A stretch of 18,731 bases of DNA from DATESN01 sp035270785 (GCA_035270785.1 DATESN010000010.1:1-18731), one strand, 5' to 3'; counted from the stretch's first letter, positions 1 to 6,682 are shown. Translations and numbers: made by a program. Notes: generated by a model not told the origin, from the sequence alone.

Positions 1-621
1 AGTCTGACGGTGGCCGGCATAGCATTTGCTTCAACCGCGGTAGCTTTTATTCCTAATTGTCTTGATTTAGCTGCAGCGTTAGATGAGGTAATTGACCCAG
101 AAAACAATGCAATTTCCGATTTTAACAAAGGACTTCATCAAAAAGGATGGTATAATACAACACAAAGTGTTGCTAATATTACAAGTGCTGTATTTGGCGG
201 TTTTTACTCCGTTGGACTTATGTATAATGCCTATAAAGCGGCGCGAATAAAGGGTGGTTTAGAGACTGTTGATGATGTAATTGAGGGTGGGTTAGACGAT
301 GTAGCCACAAAAGCTAAGCCATATACTAATAGCAGACCTAGCTATGGCAAGGGGCAAGTTGATGAAGTCTGGAACAATGCTAAAGATCCTATTACCGGCA
401 AAGTATATGACCCTACTGGTGTTGAAATCAAATGGGATCCAACAAAGCCAAGGAATAGTCAATGGGATATGGGGCATATTCCAGGAGAGAAATACTCGGA
501 TATGCACAAACTGTATATGGATGGAACTATTAGCAAACAAGAGTTCTTGGAATGGTATAAAAATCCAAGTAACTATAGACCCGAACTACCAAGCACGAAT
601 AGAGGGCACTTATTTGAATAA
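1..621 (+). CDS. 3' end of a polymorphic toxin with a GH-E type HNH/Endo VII nuclease domain (5' truncated by window)
   Basis: The reading frame is open from the first base, so the gene begins outside the window and only its last 206 residues are seen. The first 80 or so residues are a small-residue-rich linker of the kind found before the toxin tip of LXG/RHS-like polymorphic toxins. The last 90 residues match the GH-E family of HNH/Endo VII fold nucleases: a GHIPG motif near fragment residue 158, a KYSDMHKLY helix, a KQEFLEWYKNPSNYR segment and a terminal NRGHLFE. The G-H and H..E residues are those that name the family, whose members cut nucleic acid in competing cells. The gene is followed after 20 bases by an ankyrin gene and then by an Imm33-type gene, the expected toxin-immunity order. 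Delivery domain, start and true length cannot be judged. Confidence 0.85.
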   Translation, partial: SLTVAGIAFASTAVAFIPNCLDLAAALDEVIDPENNAISDFNKGLHQKGWYNTTQSVANITSAVFGGFYSVGLMYNAYKAARIKGGLETVDDVIEGGLDDVATKAKPYTNSRPSYGKGQVDEVWNNAKDPITGKVYDPTGVEIKWDPTKPRNSQWDMGHIPGEKYSDMHKLYMDGTISKQEFLEWYKNPSNYRPELPSTNRGHLFE

Positions 622-641
622 TGAGAACTGGAGGAAAATAG

Positions 642-1169
642 ATGGATTTACAGAAAGCTGATTATGATACTGTTATAAAATTTGGAACACTTGATGACCT
701 ACTGAATAAACTCAAACTTGAAGCTCAAAAGCTTAGTGATATTATCGATACTGCGGACGCAAATGGAATAAGTTTATTTCAAAGGGCACTGATTTGTAGA
801 AAGTTTGAAGTAGCGCATTATCTATTGAATGAAAATGTGAAGATTAACGTTATTTCAAAAGAGGGTTTTAATGAATTACACTACCTAGCAGCAAATATAA
901 ATTTTGATGGAGCGCTTGATTTAGCCCGATTATTGATTCAACGCGGATGTGATTTAGTTCAAATTGATAGCAAATATGGTAATACTGCATTGTTGTCGGT
1001 ATGTTTAGAACTTCTAAAACGTCAATCAGATGAGGGTATGAAATTCTTAGAAGAAGTATTATCAAATCATCAAAACATTGATATCACTAACAAGTCAGGA
1101 ATTAGTGTTAGAAAATTGTTAAAAGAACGTGGACCAGATAAAATTAAAGAGCTAATCAAGGAGGAATAA
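642..1169 (+). CDS. Ankyrin-repeat protein, probable immunity protein to the upstream nuclease toxin
   Basis: This is a 175-residue all-helical protein with no signal peptide. Ankyrin-like units can be read in ADANGISLFQRALICRKFEVAHYLL (about residues 38-64), EGFNELHYLAANINFDGALDLARLLIQRG (73-103) and KYGNTALLSVCLELL (111-125). The start is fixed by a GGAGG six bases or so before ATG, 20 bases after the toxin stop codon. Ankyrin proteins are known immunity partners of GH-E and related nuclease toxins, and the gene position directly after the toxin supports binding and neutralising that nuclease in the cytoplasm. The immunity role is inferred from position and fold, not from an identified binding motif. 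Its stop codon lies only two bases before the next gene, so the two are probably translated from one message. Confidence 0.75.
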   Translation: MDLQKADYDTVIKFGTLDDLLNKLKLEAQKLSDIIDTADANGISLFQRALICRKFEVAHYLLNENVKINVISKEGFNELHYLAANINFDGALDLARLLIQRGCDLVQIDSKYGNTALLSVCLELLKRQSDEGMKFLEEVLSNHQNIDITNKSGISVRKLLKERGPDKIKELIKEE

Positions 1170-1171
1170 AC

Positions 1172-1483
1172 ATGGAAAGCATGGGTTTAGGTGGATGTGT
1201 AGTATCAAAAAACATTTTGAATGGTTTGGGGAATGTCAAATGGTGTATCCGAGAGTCTTCACGTAATGAACTAGATAACGGTTGGAGATTTTTGTCGGAC
1301 ATAGACACTGATGACTTTTTATCTGATTCATCCAATATGGCTGTGTGTGATTGGGGAACTATTGTTAACATAGAACCCGCTGTTATTGAGATATTTAACA
1401 TGCCAGTTGGAACAGATATAATGCTTGTGAGCGAGAAGAATGTTAAAAAATTAGTGTATACCGATACGTGTGTCGAAATATAA
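1172..1483 (+). CDS. Imm33 / DUF2185-like immunity protein
   Basis: This 103-residue protein carries the signature of the DUF2185 (Imm33-like) family: GGCVVSKNIL near residues 8-17, a WCIRESSRNELDNGWRFLSDID block in the middle third, and VNIEPAVIEIFNMPVGTDIML toward the end. The GAGG ribosome binding site lies inside the 3' end of the ankyrin gene and only two bases separate the two genes, which indicates an operon. Family members are cytoplasmic and occur in polymorphic-toxin immunity clusters. It may protect against a second toxin whose gene is gone, since orphan immunity genes often accumulate behind the active pair. Which toxin it recognises cannot be told from this window. Confidence 0.75.
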   Translation: MESMGLGGCVVSKNILNGLGNVKWCIRESSRNELDNGWRFLSDIDTDDFLSDSSNMAVCDWGTIVNIEPAVIEIFNMPVGTDIMLVSEKNVKKLVYTDTCVEI

Positions 1484-1642
1484 AATTTCATATCATAAAC
1501 GAGCACATCCACCTATCCATCACCTTGAGAAACGGATTGAAATAACGATTTTGTATTATCACCGACCTCCTATTTGACACAAACGGTCAATTCAATCACG
1601 TACTAAAAGTCCTTACATCGCAGGTACTAACAGCGGTTGTGA

Positions 1643-1915
1643 ATCGGAGCGACCAAACACCTTTTCCCTAAAATCCTAGCTGGACTAGCCAGAGTAAAAA
1701 CTAATAATATAATTAGCAGCAGAGAAGAAAAAGGTATTAATGGAAAAATTCCACAAGAGTCAACTAATGATAATGACAAAAATAATAAAAAAAAGTTTTT
1801 CATAAAAGATCATACTGTAAATTATATAAATTTTGAGTACAATAGTTATAGGATTTTGTATAAATACAACTTGTGTTCAAACTTGTGTCATATTGATTTT
1901 AAGGCTCGGGAATAA
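1643..1915 (+). pseudogene. Open stretch without start codon, possible orphan gene tail
   Basis: A frame stays open for 90 codons from just after a TGA at 1640 to a TAA at 1913-1915 and encodes a lysine/asparagine-rich tail (for example FFIKDHTVNYINFEYNSY). There is no convincing start codon or ribosome binding site, and I recognise no family. The open frame runs into the integrase-arm-like repeats and stops at the tRNA-like sequence, so it may be the displaced end of a gene or of an orphan toxin module, or chance. The rest of 1484-1869 holds nothing else I can identify. Confidence 0.2.
1868..1890 (+). repeat. Tandem CTTGTGT(C) motifs, possible integrase arm sites
   Basis: Two copies, CTTGTGT at 1870-1876 and ACTTGTGTC at 1881-1889, lie about 30 bases left of the tRNA-like sequence. 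Similar copies occur at 2172-2191 and, inverted, as GACACAA at 1576-1582. Short clustered repeats of this kind flanking a tRNA 3' end are typical arm-type binding sites of tyrosine integrases. This reading is inferred from position. Confidence 0.45.
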
Positions 1916-1995
1916 CGGGAAACGGCACTTTTTCGGGCTTACTCACACGGTCTCCAAAACCGTTCATGGGGGTTCGAATCCCTCTTTCCCTGCTA
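1916..1995 (+). tRNA. tRNA-Trp(CCA)-like sequence with intact 3' half and degenerate D arm; likely attachment-site remnant
   Basis: The anticodon arm is perfect: ACGGT (1947-1951), loop CTCCAAA (1952-1958) with anticodon CCA, and ACCGT (1959-1963). A four-base variable loop follows, then a T arm GGGGG-TTCGAAT-CCCTC (1968-1984) and an acceptor strand TTTCCCT with discriminator G1992 and CTA instead of CCA. Upstream CGGGAAA (1916-1922) could pair with six of seven acceptor bases, but the 24 bases between it and the anticodon arm form no D stem. The sequence is therefore a tRNA 3' half rather than a complete gene. This is what remains at the far end of an element that has integrated into a tRNA, and the arm-like repeats around it agree. 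A divergent working tRNA is less likely. Confidence 0.5.
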
Positions 1996-2012
1996 AAAAA
2001 TATTACGAAAAG

Positions 2013-2055
2013 AAGAGTCTTATCCAGTAAATAGGGGGTGTAAGGCTCTTTTTTT
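2013..2055 (+). terminator. Rho-independent terminator behind the tRNA-like sequence
   Basis: The stem AAGAGTCTTA (2013-2022) pairs with TAAGGCTCTT (2041-2050) with one G-T wobble, and a run of T follows directly (2048-2055). It lies 18 bases after the tRNA-like 3' end and probably is the original terminator of that tRNA transcription unit. Confidence 0.8.
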
Positions 2056-2170
2056 GATACTTTGGGTGATGATTAATATGATATCGTGAATTTTGTGGGA
2101 CGTGATATTCGTGGTATATTCACTCCTGTTCACGGTTATTCACTCTTATTGTTAATGAAAATTGTGTACG

Positions 2171-2191
2171 AACTTGTGTCAAAGTTGTGTC
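2171..2191 (+). repeat. Second cluster of TTGTGTC motifs
   Basis: ACTTGTGTC (2172-2180) and GTTGTGTC (2184-2191) repeat the motif seen at 1870-1889, now on the right side of the tRNA-like sequence. Two clusters in the same orientation on both sides of a tRNA 3' end are compatible with integrase arm sites of an integration junction. Confidence 0.4.
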
Positions 2192-2261
2192 AATTAAGTA
2201 TTTGCAAGGACATATAAATTGATTTAAGGCTTATAAATTCATTTAAGGGGAAAGTGGAAAT

Positions 2262-2330
2262 GTGGAAATTCGGTTACAAAAATAGAAGGTCACTTTCAAA
2301 TTGTGAAACTCGTTTACAAAACGGGAAGGT
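2262..2330 (+). repeat. Pair of about 28 bp imperfect direct repeats
   Basis: The segment 2262-2290 (GTGGAAATTCGGTTACA followed by AAAATAGAAGGT) recurs at 2303-2330 (GTGAAACTCGTTTACA followed by AAACGGGAAGGT), 41 bases later. Shared blocks are GTTACA/TTTACA, AAAA and GAAGGT. Multiple long terminal repeats of this sort occur at ends of IS21-like elements, and a regulator binding region is the other option. No transposase is adjacent, so this may be a stranded insertion sequence end. Confidence 0.45.
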
Positions 2331-2567
2331 GGGGTTACATTTCACCCCTCCTGGATAAAAAGCATTTTTCAACTCTAATAATTACATCTATAGTACTAAT
2401 TATTACATTATAGATATTATTAAGTAGAAATATGTTAAAATGTTTGGAAAAAAGAATATTTGAATTATAAGTAAAATAGGTAATGTGATGTTCGTGTAAT
2501 AGCAATAATGGGAATCTGATTATTAATTAATATGTACGATAAAATTTGATTTTGTCAGGAGGACTAT

Positions 2568-2633
2568 ATGACTTATACAGGGGATATTGAACAAACTGAT
2601 CAATATCCGAAAAGGAAAAAGCAGGGAAGATAA
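2568..2633 (+). CDS. Possible 21-residue peptide
   Basis: An ATG sits five bases after a perfect AGGAGG (2557-2562) and opens a frame of 21 codons ending in the basic stretch KRKKQGR. The stop is four bases before the start of the histidine-phosphatase fragment. It could be a leader peptide or the first codons of a gene since lost. No family is recognised, and the only argument for translation is the ribosome binding site. Confidence 0.25.
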   Translation: MTYTGDIEQTDQYPKRKKQGR

Positions 2634-2636
2634 TCA

Positions 2637-2771
2637 ATGACTTCTTTCAAAGGGAAGACTATTAATAAAAAAACAATTATTATGGTTCAGCATACAGAGT
2701 CACAACATCATGTAAACGGTATGATCGGGGACAGATTCGTAATCTTTAATCAATTGCGTCGAAATTGTTAG
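2637..2771 (+). pseudogene. N-terminal fragment of a histidine phosphatase (phosphoglycerate-mutase-like)
   Basis: The 44 codons begin like a clostridial histidine-phosphatase family protein: a short basic start, then a beta strand TIIMVQHTESQHHVNGMIGD (about residues 13-32) with the catalytic-strand Q-H-T in place of R-H-G/E, as seen in this subfamily. The conserved W-x-D-W-x-L-T region that should follow is absent. The frame switches to unrelated sequence (RFVIFNQLRRNC) and stops. The break falls exactly on a 12-base direct repeat shared with 2779-2790, which points to a deletion or recombination. A full enzyme of the family has about 200 residues, so this remnant cannot be active. Confidence 0.5.
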
Positions 2772-2790
2772 AAATAGTGACAGATTCGTA
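2730..2790 (+). repeat. 12-base direct repeat GACAGATTCGTA bracketing the break in the phosphatase fragment
   Basis: GACAGATTCGTA occurs at 2730-2741 and again at 2779-2790, 49 bases apart start to start. The first copy is where the phosphatase frame loses similarity to its family. The second copy lies just upstream of the hydrolase gene. The arrangement suggests a duplication or an illegitimate recombination joint. Confidence 0.6.
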
Positions 2791-2821
2791 TATTCTTATG
2801 AAATTTATGGAGAAAATTATA

Positions 2822-3550
2822 ATGGTGAATGTTGAAATAACAAGAGACTACCCGATATCATGTAAATGTAATTTGAGTAGAGAAATGAAAGACGTTGTAA
2901 TTGCTTGTCATGGATTCATGGGAGCAAAAGATATTCCAATGTTTGATTTACTTTCGGATGGATTAAAAGAAAAGGGATTTATATGCTTTGACTTTCCTGG
3001 ACATGGTATGAGCCAAGTTTCAGGTGAGAAGCTTACTTTAGAGAACTGCCTCAATGATATTAGTGCAGTATATCAACATGTAAGGACAGCTGCTCCCAAC
3101 GCTGATATATCAGTGTTTGGAACAAGTATGGGTGCGGATCTTATTCTAATGTGGAGAAGTGAACAGAAATATGATATTAAAAAAATTGTATGCAAGAGTG
3201 CAGCTATAGATTTAAGAAATGTTCTTGAAAATATTATTGGCATTAAAATGGATGAATTTAAGGAAACGTGTAAACTGGTAGTTGGGCACAATCGGAAAAT
3301 TCAAGTTCCATATGAATTTTATGATGATATCATTAAGAGAGATATTTGCCAAGAATTTAATCCGGGAAAAACGAATTATCTATTTATTCATGGTGTAGAA
3401 GATCGAAAGACACCTATTTCAAATGCAAAAAAGTTTTGCAATATGTTTAATTTGAATTTGATTGAGATAAATGGTGCAGAACATAGTTTTAATAAAGTAG
3501 GTGAATTGGAAAGGGTAGTGAAACTTGCAATAGACTTTTATAAAAACTAA
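2822..3550 (+). CDS. Alpha/beta hydrolase (serine hydrolase)
   Basis: This 242-residue protein has all the marks of an alpha/beta hydrolase: an oxyanion-hole strand VVIACHGFMG (25-34), the nucleophile elbow GTSMG with Ser102, an acidic residue Asp194 in FIHGVEDRKTP, and the catalytic His221 in GAEHSF. There is no signal peptide, so it works in the cytoplasm, probably on a small ester or acyl substrate that cannot be named. I place the start at the ATG at 2822 because GGAG lies nine bases before it; an upstream in-frame TTG at 2765 overlaps the repeat and lacks a binding site. It is the first complete gene after the integration-type junction and precedes the cassette array. Confidence 0.85.
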   Translation: MVNVEITRDYPISCKCNLSREMKDVVIACHGFMGAKDIPMFDLLSDGLKEKGFICFDFPGHGMSQVSGEKLTLENCLNDISAVYQHVRTAAPNADISVFGTSMGADLILMWRSEQKYDIKKIVCKSAAIDLRNVLENIIGIKMDEFKETCKLVVGHNRKIQVPYEFYDDIIKRDICQEFNPGKTNYLFIHGVEDRKTPISNAKKFCNMFNLNLIEINGAEHSFNKVGELERVVKLAIDFYKN

Positions 3551-3552
3551 TA

Positions 3553-3711
3553 AATCAAGAATTGTATGCTTCGGATTTAGATGGCGGTATTAAGTATAAT
3601 GTAGCATTAGAAATATTTTCGCATCACAACGATTATGAATCTACCCATGAAGATAAGAGAGGAATATACTTGAGAGAATATACCGTTTTGCAATCATTAC
3701 CTATTTATTGA
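3553..3711 (+). pseudogene. Short open remnant, C-terminal tail of an unrecognised protein
   Basis: Two bases after the hydrolase stop a different frame runs open for 52 codons and reads like real protein (for example NVALEIFSHHNDYESTHEDKR and YLREYTVLQSLPIY) before TGA. There is no start codon or ribosome binding site. It may be the tail of a gene whose front was lost when the hydrolase gene arrived. I do not recognise the family. The remainder of the gap to 3787 is AT-rich with nothing identifiable. Confidence 0.3.
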
Positions 3712-3804
3712 ATGCATGTTAATTCATCTTCTTTTAATAGTGGTAACATAAATCAACTAATTTAAGGTGAAGATTTATTATTTTTGACGAGGAGGGTATT
3801 TTGT

Positions 3805-4149
3805 GTGAAAAAAACATTTTCTGAAATAAAACTTTTTCAAGTAAAGCCTGAGAAACTGGAACAGTTTGAGGCCATTGCAGATACGATAGCGAAACAACAA
3901 ATAAAACAACAAGGATGTATTGCAATCAAGTATATGAAACGTTTCTATACAATTGATGGTATCGAACTTGGTGAAGCGCCAAGAGAATTAACTAAGATAG
4001 TAAAATGTGTTAAATATTATTCTTTTTGGGAGTTTGATAACAGAGAGAATTTTGGCAAAGCAACAAAATGGTTCTTTGAAACCTATTTGAAAGATATTCA
4101 AAAACTACTGATTGCTCCATTTGACATTAATTGCGGCAATTCACTATAA
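3805..4149 (+). CDS. Small dimeric alpha-beta barrel protein, antibiotic-biosynthesis-monooxygenase-like
   Basis: This 114-residue cytoplasmic protein begins IKLFQVKPEKLEQFEAIADTIAKQQIKQQGC, a beta strand followed by the helix typical of ABM-type dimeric ferredoxin-like barrels (keeping a strand-helix-strand layout with VKYYSFWEFDNRENFGKATKWFFETYL later). GTG at 3805 is chosen as start because the GAGGAGGG at 3788-3795 lies ten bases before it; the TTG at 3784 would put that site inside the gene. Such proteins act as small monooxygenases or as ligand-binding domains, so the reaction cannot be named. It lies directly before the first array repeat and may be the first cassette gene. Confidence 0.5.
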   Translation: MKKTFSEIKLFQVKPEKLEQFEAIADTIAKQQIKQQGCIAIKYMKRFYTIDGIELGEAPRELTKIVKCVKYYSFWEFDNRENFGKATKWFFETYLKDIQKLLIAPFDINCGNSL

Positions 4150-4200
4150 AAATAAAAGATGTTGGTGTTTTTATTGAAGAAATAAACCACCTTGTGCAGG

Positions 4201-4228
4201 AAACTTTCCATTATATTTATGAAGGTTA
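4201..4228 (+). repeat. Array repeat R1
   Basis: The left half is AAACTTTCCATTAT and the right half TTATGAAGGTTA. The arms AAACTT and GAAGGTT can pair around a 13-base AT-rich loop. It begins 51 bases after one stop codon and ends about 48 bases before the next start. Confidence 0.85.
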
Positions 4229-4276
4229 TACGATATAAGAGAAGCAAATAGTTAAATTAGTATTTTGGAGGTTACA

Positions 4277-4759
4277 ATGATTAAGAAAATAATAAAAGAA
4301 AATATTCCTGAATGTGTAGAAGTGATAAGGTCAAGTTTTTTTTCAGTGGCGAATGAATTTGGTTTTACAGAAGAAAATGCACCCCGCTTTACTGCATTCG
4401 CAACAACAAATGAAAGATTAATCTGGCAATTAGAAGAAGGACGTCTAATGTTTGCATATTTAAATGATGATGAGAAAATTTTAGGGTATTATTCGTTGCA
4501 GCTGCAAGGAAACAGGGAATGTGAGTTGAATAACCTATGTGTTTTGTCTGAATATAGGCATAAAAACATTGGTAAGGAATTAATGGAACACGCATTTTCT
4601 TATGCTAAGCAATTAGGATGTAAGCAAATGAACATTGGAATTGTAGAAGAAAATGTTAAATTGAAACAATGGTACATACAGTATGGAGCAGAGCATTTAA
4701 GGACAGAAAAATATGATTTCTTTCCATTTACTTGTGGATATATGAAAAAAACATTATAA
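4277..4759 (+). CDS. GNAT family N-acetyltransferase
   Basis: This 160-residue single-domain acetyltransferase shows a beta-4 strand ELNNLCVLSEYR (83-94) leading to an acetyl-CoA pyrophosphate loop RHKNIGKELM (94-103), and the C-terminal QWYIQYGAEHLRTEKY segment (131-146) where the family has its F/Y-x-x-x-G-F motif. It transfers an acetyl group from acetyl-CoA to an amine whose identity is unknown. ATG at 4277 has GGAGG (4267-4271) five bases ahead; the TTG at 4265 overlaps that site and is not used. It follows array repeat R1 and is followed after 38 bases, without a repeat, by a phosphoesterase gene, so the two form one cassette. Confidence 0.85.
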   Translation: MIKKIIKENIPECVEVIRSSFFSVANEFGFTEENAPRFTAFATTNERLIWQLEEGRLMFAYLNDDEKILGYYSLQLQGNRECELNNLCVLSEYRHKNIGKELMEHAFSYAKQLGCKQMNIGIVEENVKLKQWYIQYGAEHLRTEKYDFFPFTCGYMKKTL

Positions 4760-4797
4760 GTAGCAAATATAAAATATTGATAGAAGGAGAACACAAG

Positions 4798-5664
4798 ATG
4801 GATATAGCGGTTTTATCAGATATTCATGGTAATTATATTGCATTGGAGCATTGTGTTAATTATGCTTTATCTCGAAACATTGATACTTTTATATTTTTAG
4901 GAGACTATGTTGGTGAATTGGCATATCCTGAAAAAACAATGAAACTTATTTATGAAATAAGTACTCGGTATAAGTGTTATTTCATTAGAGGAAATAAAGA
5001 AAATTATTGGTTGAACTTTCATGAAAATGGGGAAAGAGGATGGCAACATCATAATTCTACAACAGGTTCTTTGCTGTATACATATAGTCATTTAAATAAG
5101 AAAGATTTGGACTTTTTTCGGAGTTTACAGATATCCCAAAATGTTTACATTGATGATATGCCAGAGATTACAATATGTCATGGTTCTCCCGATAATGTAA
5201 ATGAAAAGTTATTGGCCAATAATGATAAAACCTATGAAATCATGGACTCAATATCGTCATCTATAATTCTATGTGGCCATACACATATCCAGAGTAAAAT
5301 TGAACATAATGGAAAGGCCGTATTAAATGCGGGAGCAGTTGGTGTCCCAATATATAGTAATGGTAAAACACAGTTTTTAATATTACATGCAATGAAGAAA
5401 ACAAAATCATGGACATCAGAATTTATTAGCCTTAGTTATAATGTGGATAAGGTGATTGAAGAACTCCATGAATCTGGACTTGATAAACATGCACCATATT
5501 GGTGCAGCGTGACCAAAAATTTATTGCGTAAAGGTGATTTATCTCATGGCACAGTTTTAGCAAGGGCGATGGCATTATGCAAAGAAGAAACCGGAAATTG
5601 TATTTGGCCTAATGTTTCCGAAAAATATTGGAAACAAGCTGTAGAAGAAATGATAAAAGATTAA
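4798..5664 (+). CDS. Calcineurin-like metallophosphoesterase (YfcE/MJ0936-type)
   Basis: The 288-residue protein has the full metal-binding set of the calcineurin-like superfamily: SDIHGN (Asp8, His10), FLGDYVG (Asp36), IRGNKENY (Asn66), ITICHGSP (His128) and CGHTHIQ (His161, His163). It should hydrolyse phosphomonoesters or phosphodiesters with two divalent metals such as manganese. The catalytic domain ends near residue 205. About 80 further residues are helical and not typical of YfcE, so they may set substrate choice. The ATG at 4798 follows AGGAG by seven bases. No array repeat separates it from the GNAT gene upstream, but R2 lies just behind its stop codon. Confidence 0.9.
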   Translation: MDIAVLSDIHGNYIALEHCVNYALSRNIDTFIFLGDYVGELAYPEKTMKLIYEISTRYKCYFIRGNKENYWLNFHENGERGWQHHNSTTGSLLYTYSHLNKKDLDFFRSLQISQNVYIDDMPEITICHGSPDNVNEKLLANNDKTYEIMDSISSSIILCGHTHIQSKIEHNGKAVLNAGAVGVPIYSNGKTQFLILHAMKKTKSWTSEFISLSYNVDKVIEELHESGLDKHAPYWCSVTKNLLRKGDLSHGTVLARAMALCKEETGNCIWPNVSEKYWKQAVEEMIKD

Positions 5665-5703
5665 ATTCCAATTATTTGAATGCCATTTTATGTATGAAGG
5701 TTA
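5665..5703 (+). repeat. Array repeat R2, composite
   Basis: The right half TTATGTATGAAGGTTA (5688-5703) matches R1. The left half is altered to GCCATT (5682-5687). A second left-half-like sequence, TTCCAATTATTTGAAT (5666-5681), precedes it, so the copy looks like a fusion of two repeats. It starts at the stop codon of the phosphoesterase gene. Confidence 0.7.
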
Positions 5704-5752
5704 ATGAAATACAAAAGAAACAGACAAATTAAAACTATGGGGGTATACAAAT

Positions 5753-6085
5753 TTGAATGCAGACATTGAAGATCTCATAAAAAAATATTGCAGTGAAATA
5801 CAAAGTCTTTTCGTTGAATTAAGAGAGCTAATTATTCTAAGTGTTCCTAATGAGATTGAAGAGAAGTTATGGGCAAAAATGCCAAGTTATTATATAGGAA
5901 AAAAATTTATTCGGATTATCCCATTTAAAGATCACATAAATATTGAAGCCGAGGCTATTCAGGAGCATAAACACCAATTGCAACAGTTTAAGATTACACC
6001 AAAAAGTATGTTACAAATTTATCTTAATCAGGATATACCGGAGAATGTTTTGAATGTGATTTTCAAGAAAACACTGATAGGTTGA
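5753..6085 (+). CDS. DUF1801 (YdhG-like) domain protein
   Basis: This 110-residue cytoplasmic protein resembles DUF1801/YdhG proteins: IEDLIKKYCSEIQSLFVELRELI (5-27), then EEKLWAKMPSYYIGKKFIRIIPFKDHINIEAEA (36-68) with the conserved M-P-S/A-Y-Y turn and the phenylalanine-rich strand, and a short final helix. The family forms a frataxin-like fold and has been described as iron-chaperone-like in Bacillus, with weak evidence. The start is TTG at 5753, ten bases after ATGGGGG. No ATG with a binding site is available. The gene is alone between repeats R2 and R3 and so is a single-gene cassette. Confidence 0.7.
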   Translation: MNADIEDLIKKYCSEIQSLFVELRELIILSVPNEIEEKLWAKMPSYYIGKKFIRIIPFKDHINIEAEAIQEHKHQLQQFKITPKSMLQIYLNQDIPENVLNVIFKKTLIG

Positions 6086-6105
6086 ATTATATTTACGGGA
6101 AGTAT

Positions 6106-6131
6106 AATTTCCCATTATGTATAAAAATAAA
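6106..6131 (+). repeat. Array repeat R3 with degenerate right half
   Basis: The left half ATTTCCCATTATGTAT is well kept. The right half TATGAAG is replaced by TATAAAAAT. It lies 20 bases after the DUF1801 stop codon and about 90 bases before the next start. Confidence 0.75.
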
Positions 6132-6222
6132 ATGTTTCGCAATTGGTGACAATAGCAAAACAATTGTTGATACTTATTTAGCAATCATTTTTGTTAATAG
6201 GTAGAGGATAAGGATTTTAACT

Positions 6223-6608
6223 ATGAATTATTTATTTAGAATATTTAATGATAATTATTTTAGAAGTAAAAAGTTTGAACAAAATAATAAGATATATTTT
6301 TTTTGGGTGTCCCCATTTATAAAAAATTAGTAATGCGTATGGTTAAAAGTGAGAAGGTAATTAATTATAATTTAATGAATTTTACTATTTTAGGGTTAAA
6401 GGAGTTTGAATATCAAAGCCGAATAAATGAAATAAAACATATAATAATTGCTATATTAATGGCGTTTATCTCAATAGGCTTATATTGTGTACATGACTTA
6501 ACAAAAGCATTACTATCATTAGTACTTAATATTTTTTTAAATATTTATCCAATTTGTCTACAGAGATACAATCGCACTAGAATAAATAGAATACTAAATA
6601 TTTACTAG
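6223..6608 (+). pseudogene. CrtO-like small membrane protein, frame broken at an eight-T run (possible phase-variable gene)
   Basis: An ATG at 6223, behind AGGATAAGGA, opens a frame that runs 27 codons to a run of eight T (6297-6304). The original frame then stops at a TAG near 6331. The frame one base back continues from LGVPIYKKLVMRMVKSEKV to a TAG at 6606-6608. Joined, they give about 128 residues: a soluble front, two membrane helices (IIIAILMAFISIGLYCVHD and ALLSLVLNIFLNIYP) and the ending YPICLQRYNRTRINRIL. That ending matches the glycosyl-diaponeurosporenoate acyltransferase (CrtO) family. One more base in the T run would restore the gene, so slipped-strand switching or simple decay are both possible. 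It is a single-gene cassette between R3 and R4. Confidence 0.55.
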
Positions 6609-6618
6609 TTAAATTGAG

Positions 6619-6647
6619 TACCAAGTCCTATGTATATAAATGATTGA
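6619..6647 (+). repeat. Decayed array repeat R4 (candidate)
   Basis: The sequence CCAAGTCCTATGTATATAAA shares the CC-TAT-TATAT pattern and the position of the other copies, ten bases after a stop codon, but lacks a clear CTTC or GAAG arm. I list it as a candidate remnant only. Confidence 0.3.
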
Positions 6648-6682
6648 TGCGATTTCTACAGGAAAAGATTGGATGGTGCATT

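Larger units (their letters stand above)
2056..2556. other. Gene-free AT-rich stretch between the terminator and the phosphatase remnant
   Basis: No open frame with a ribosome binding site is visible. The stretch contains the second arm-like cluster (2172-2191) and the direct repeat pair (2262-2330). From 2361 to about 2550 it is plain AT-rich DNA in which I see no further structure. Confidence 0.6.

Noticed and set aside
1833..2030. 65-codon + strand reading frame across the tRNA-like sequence
   Set aside because: It runs through tRNA arms, has no ribosome binding site, and codes for no recognisable protein.
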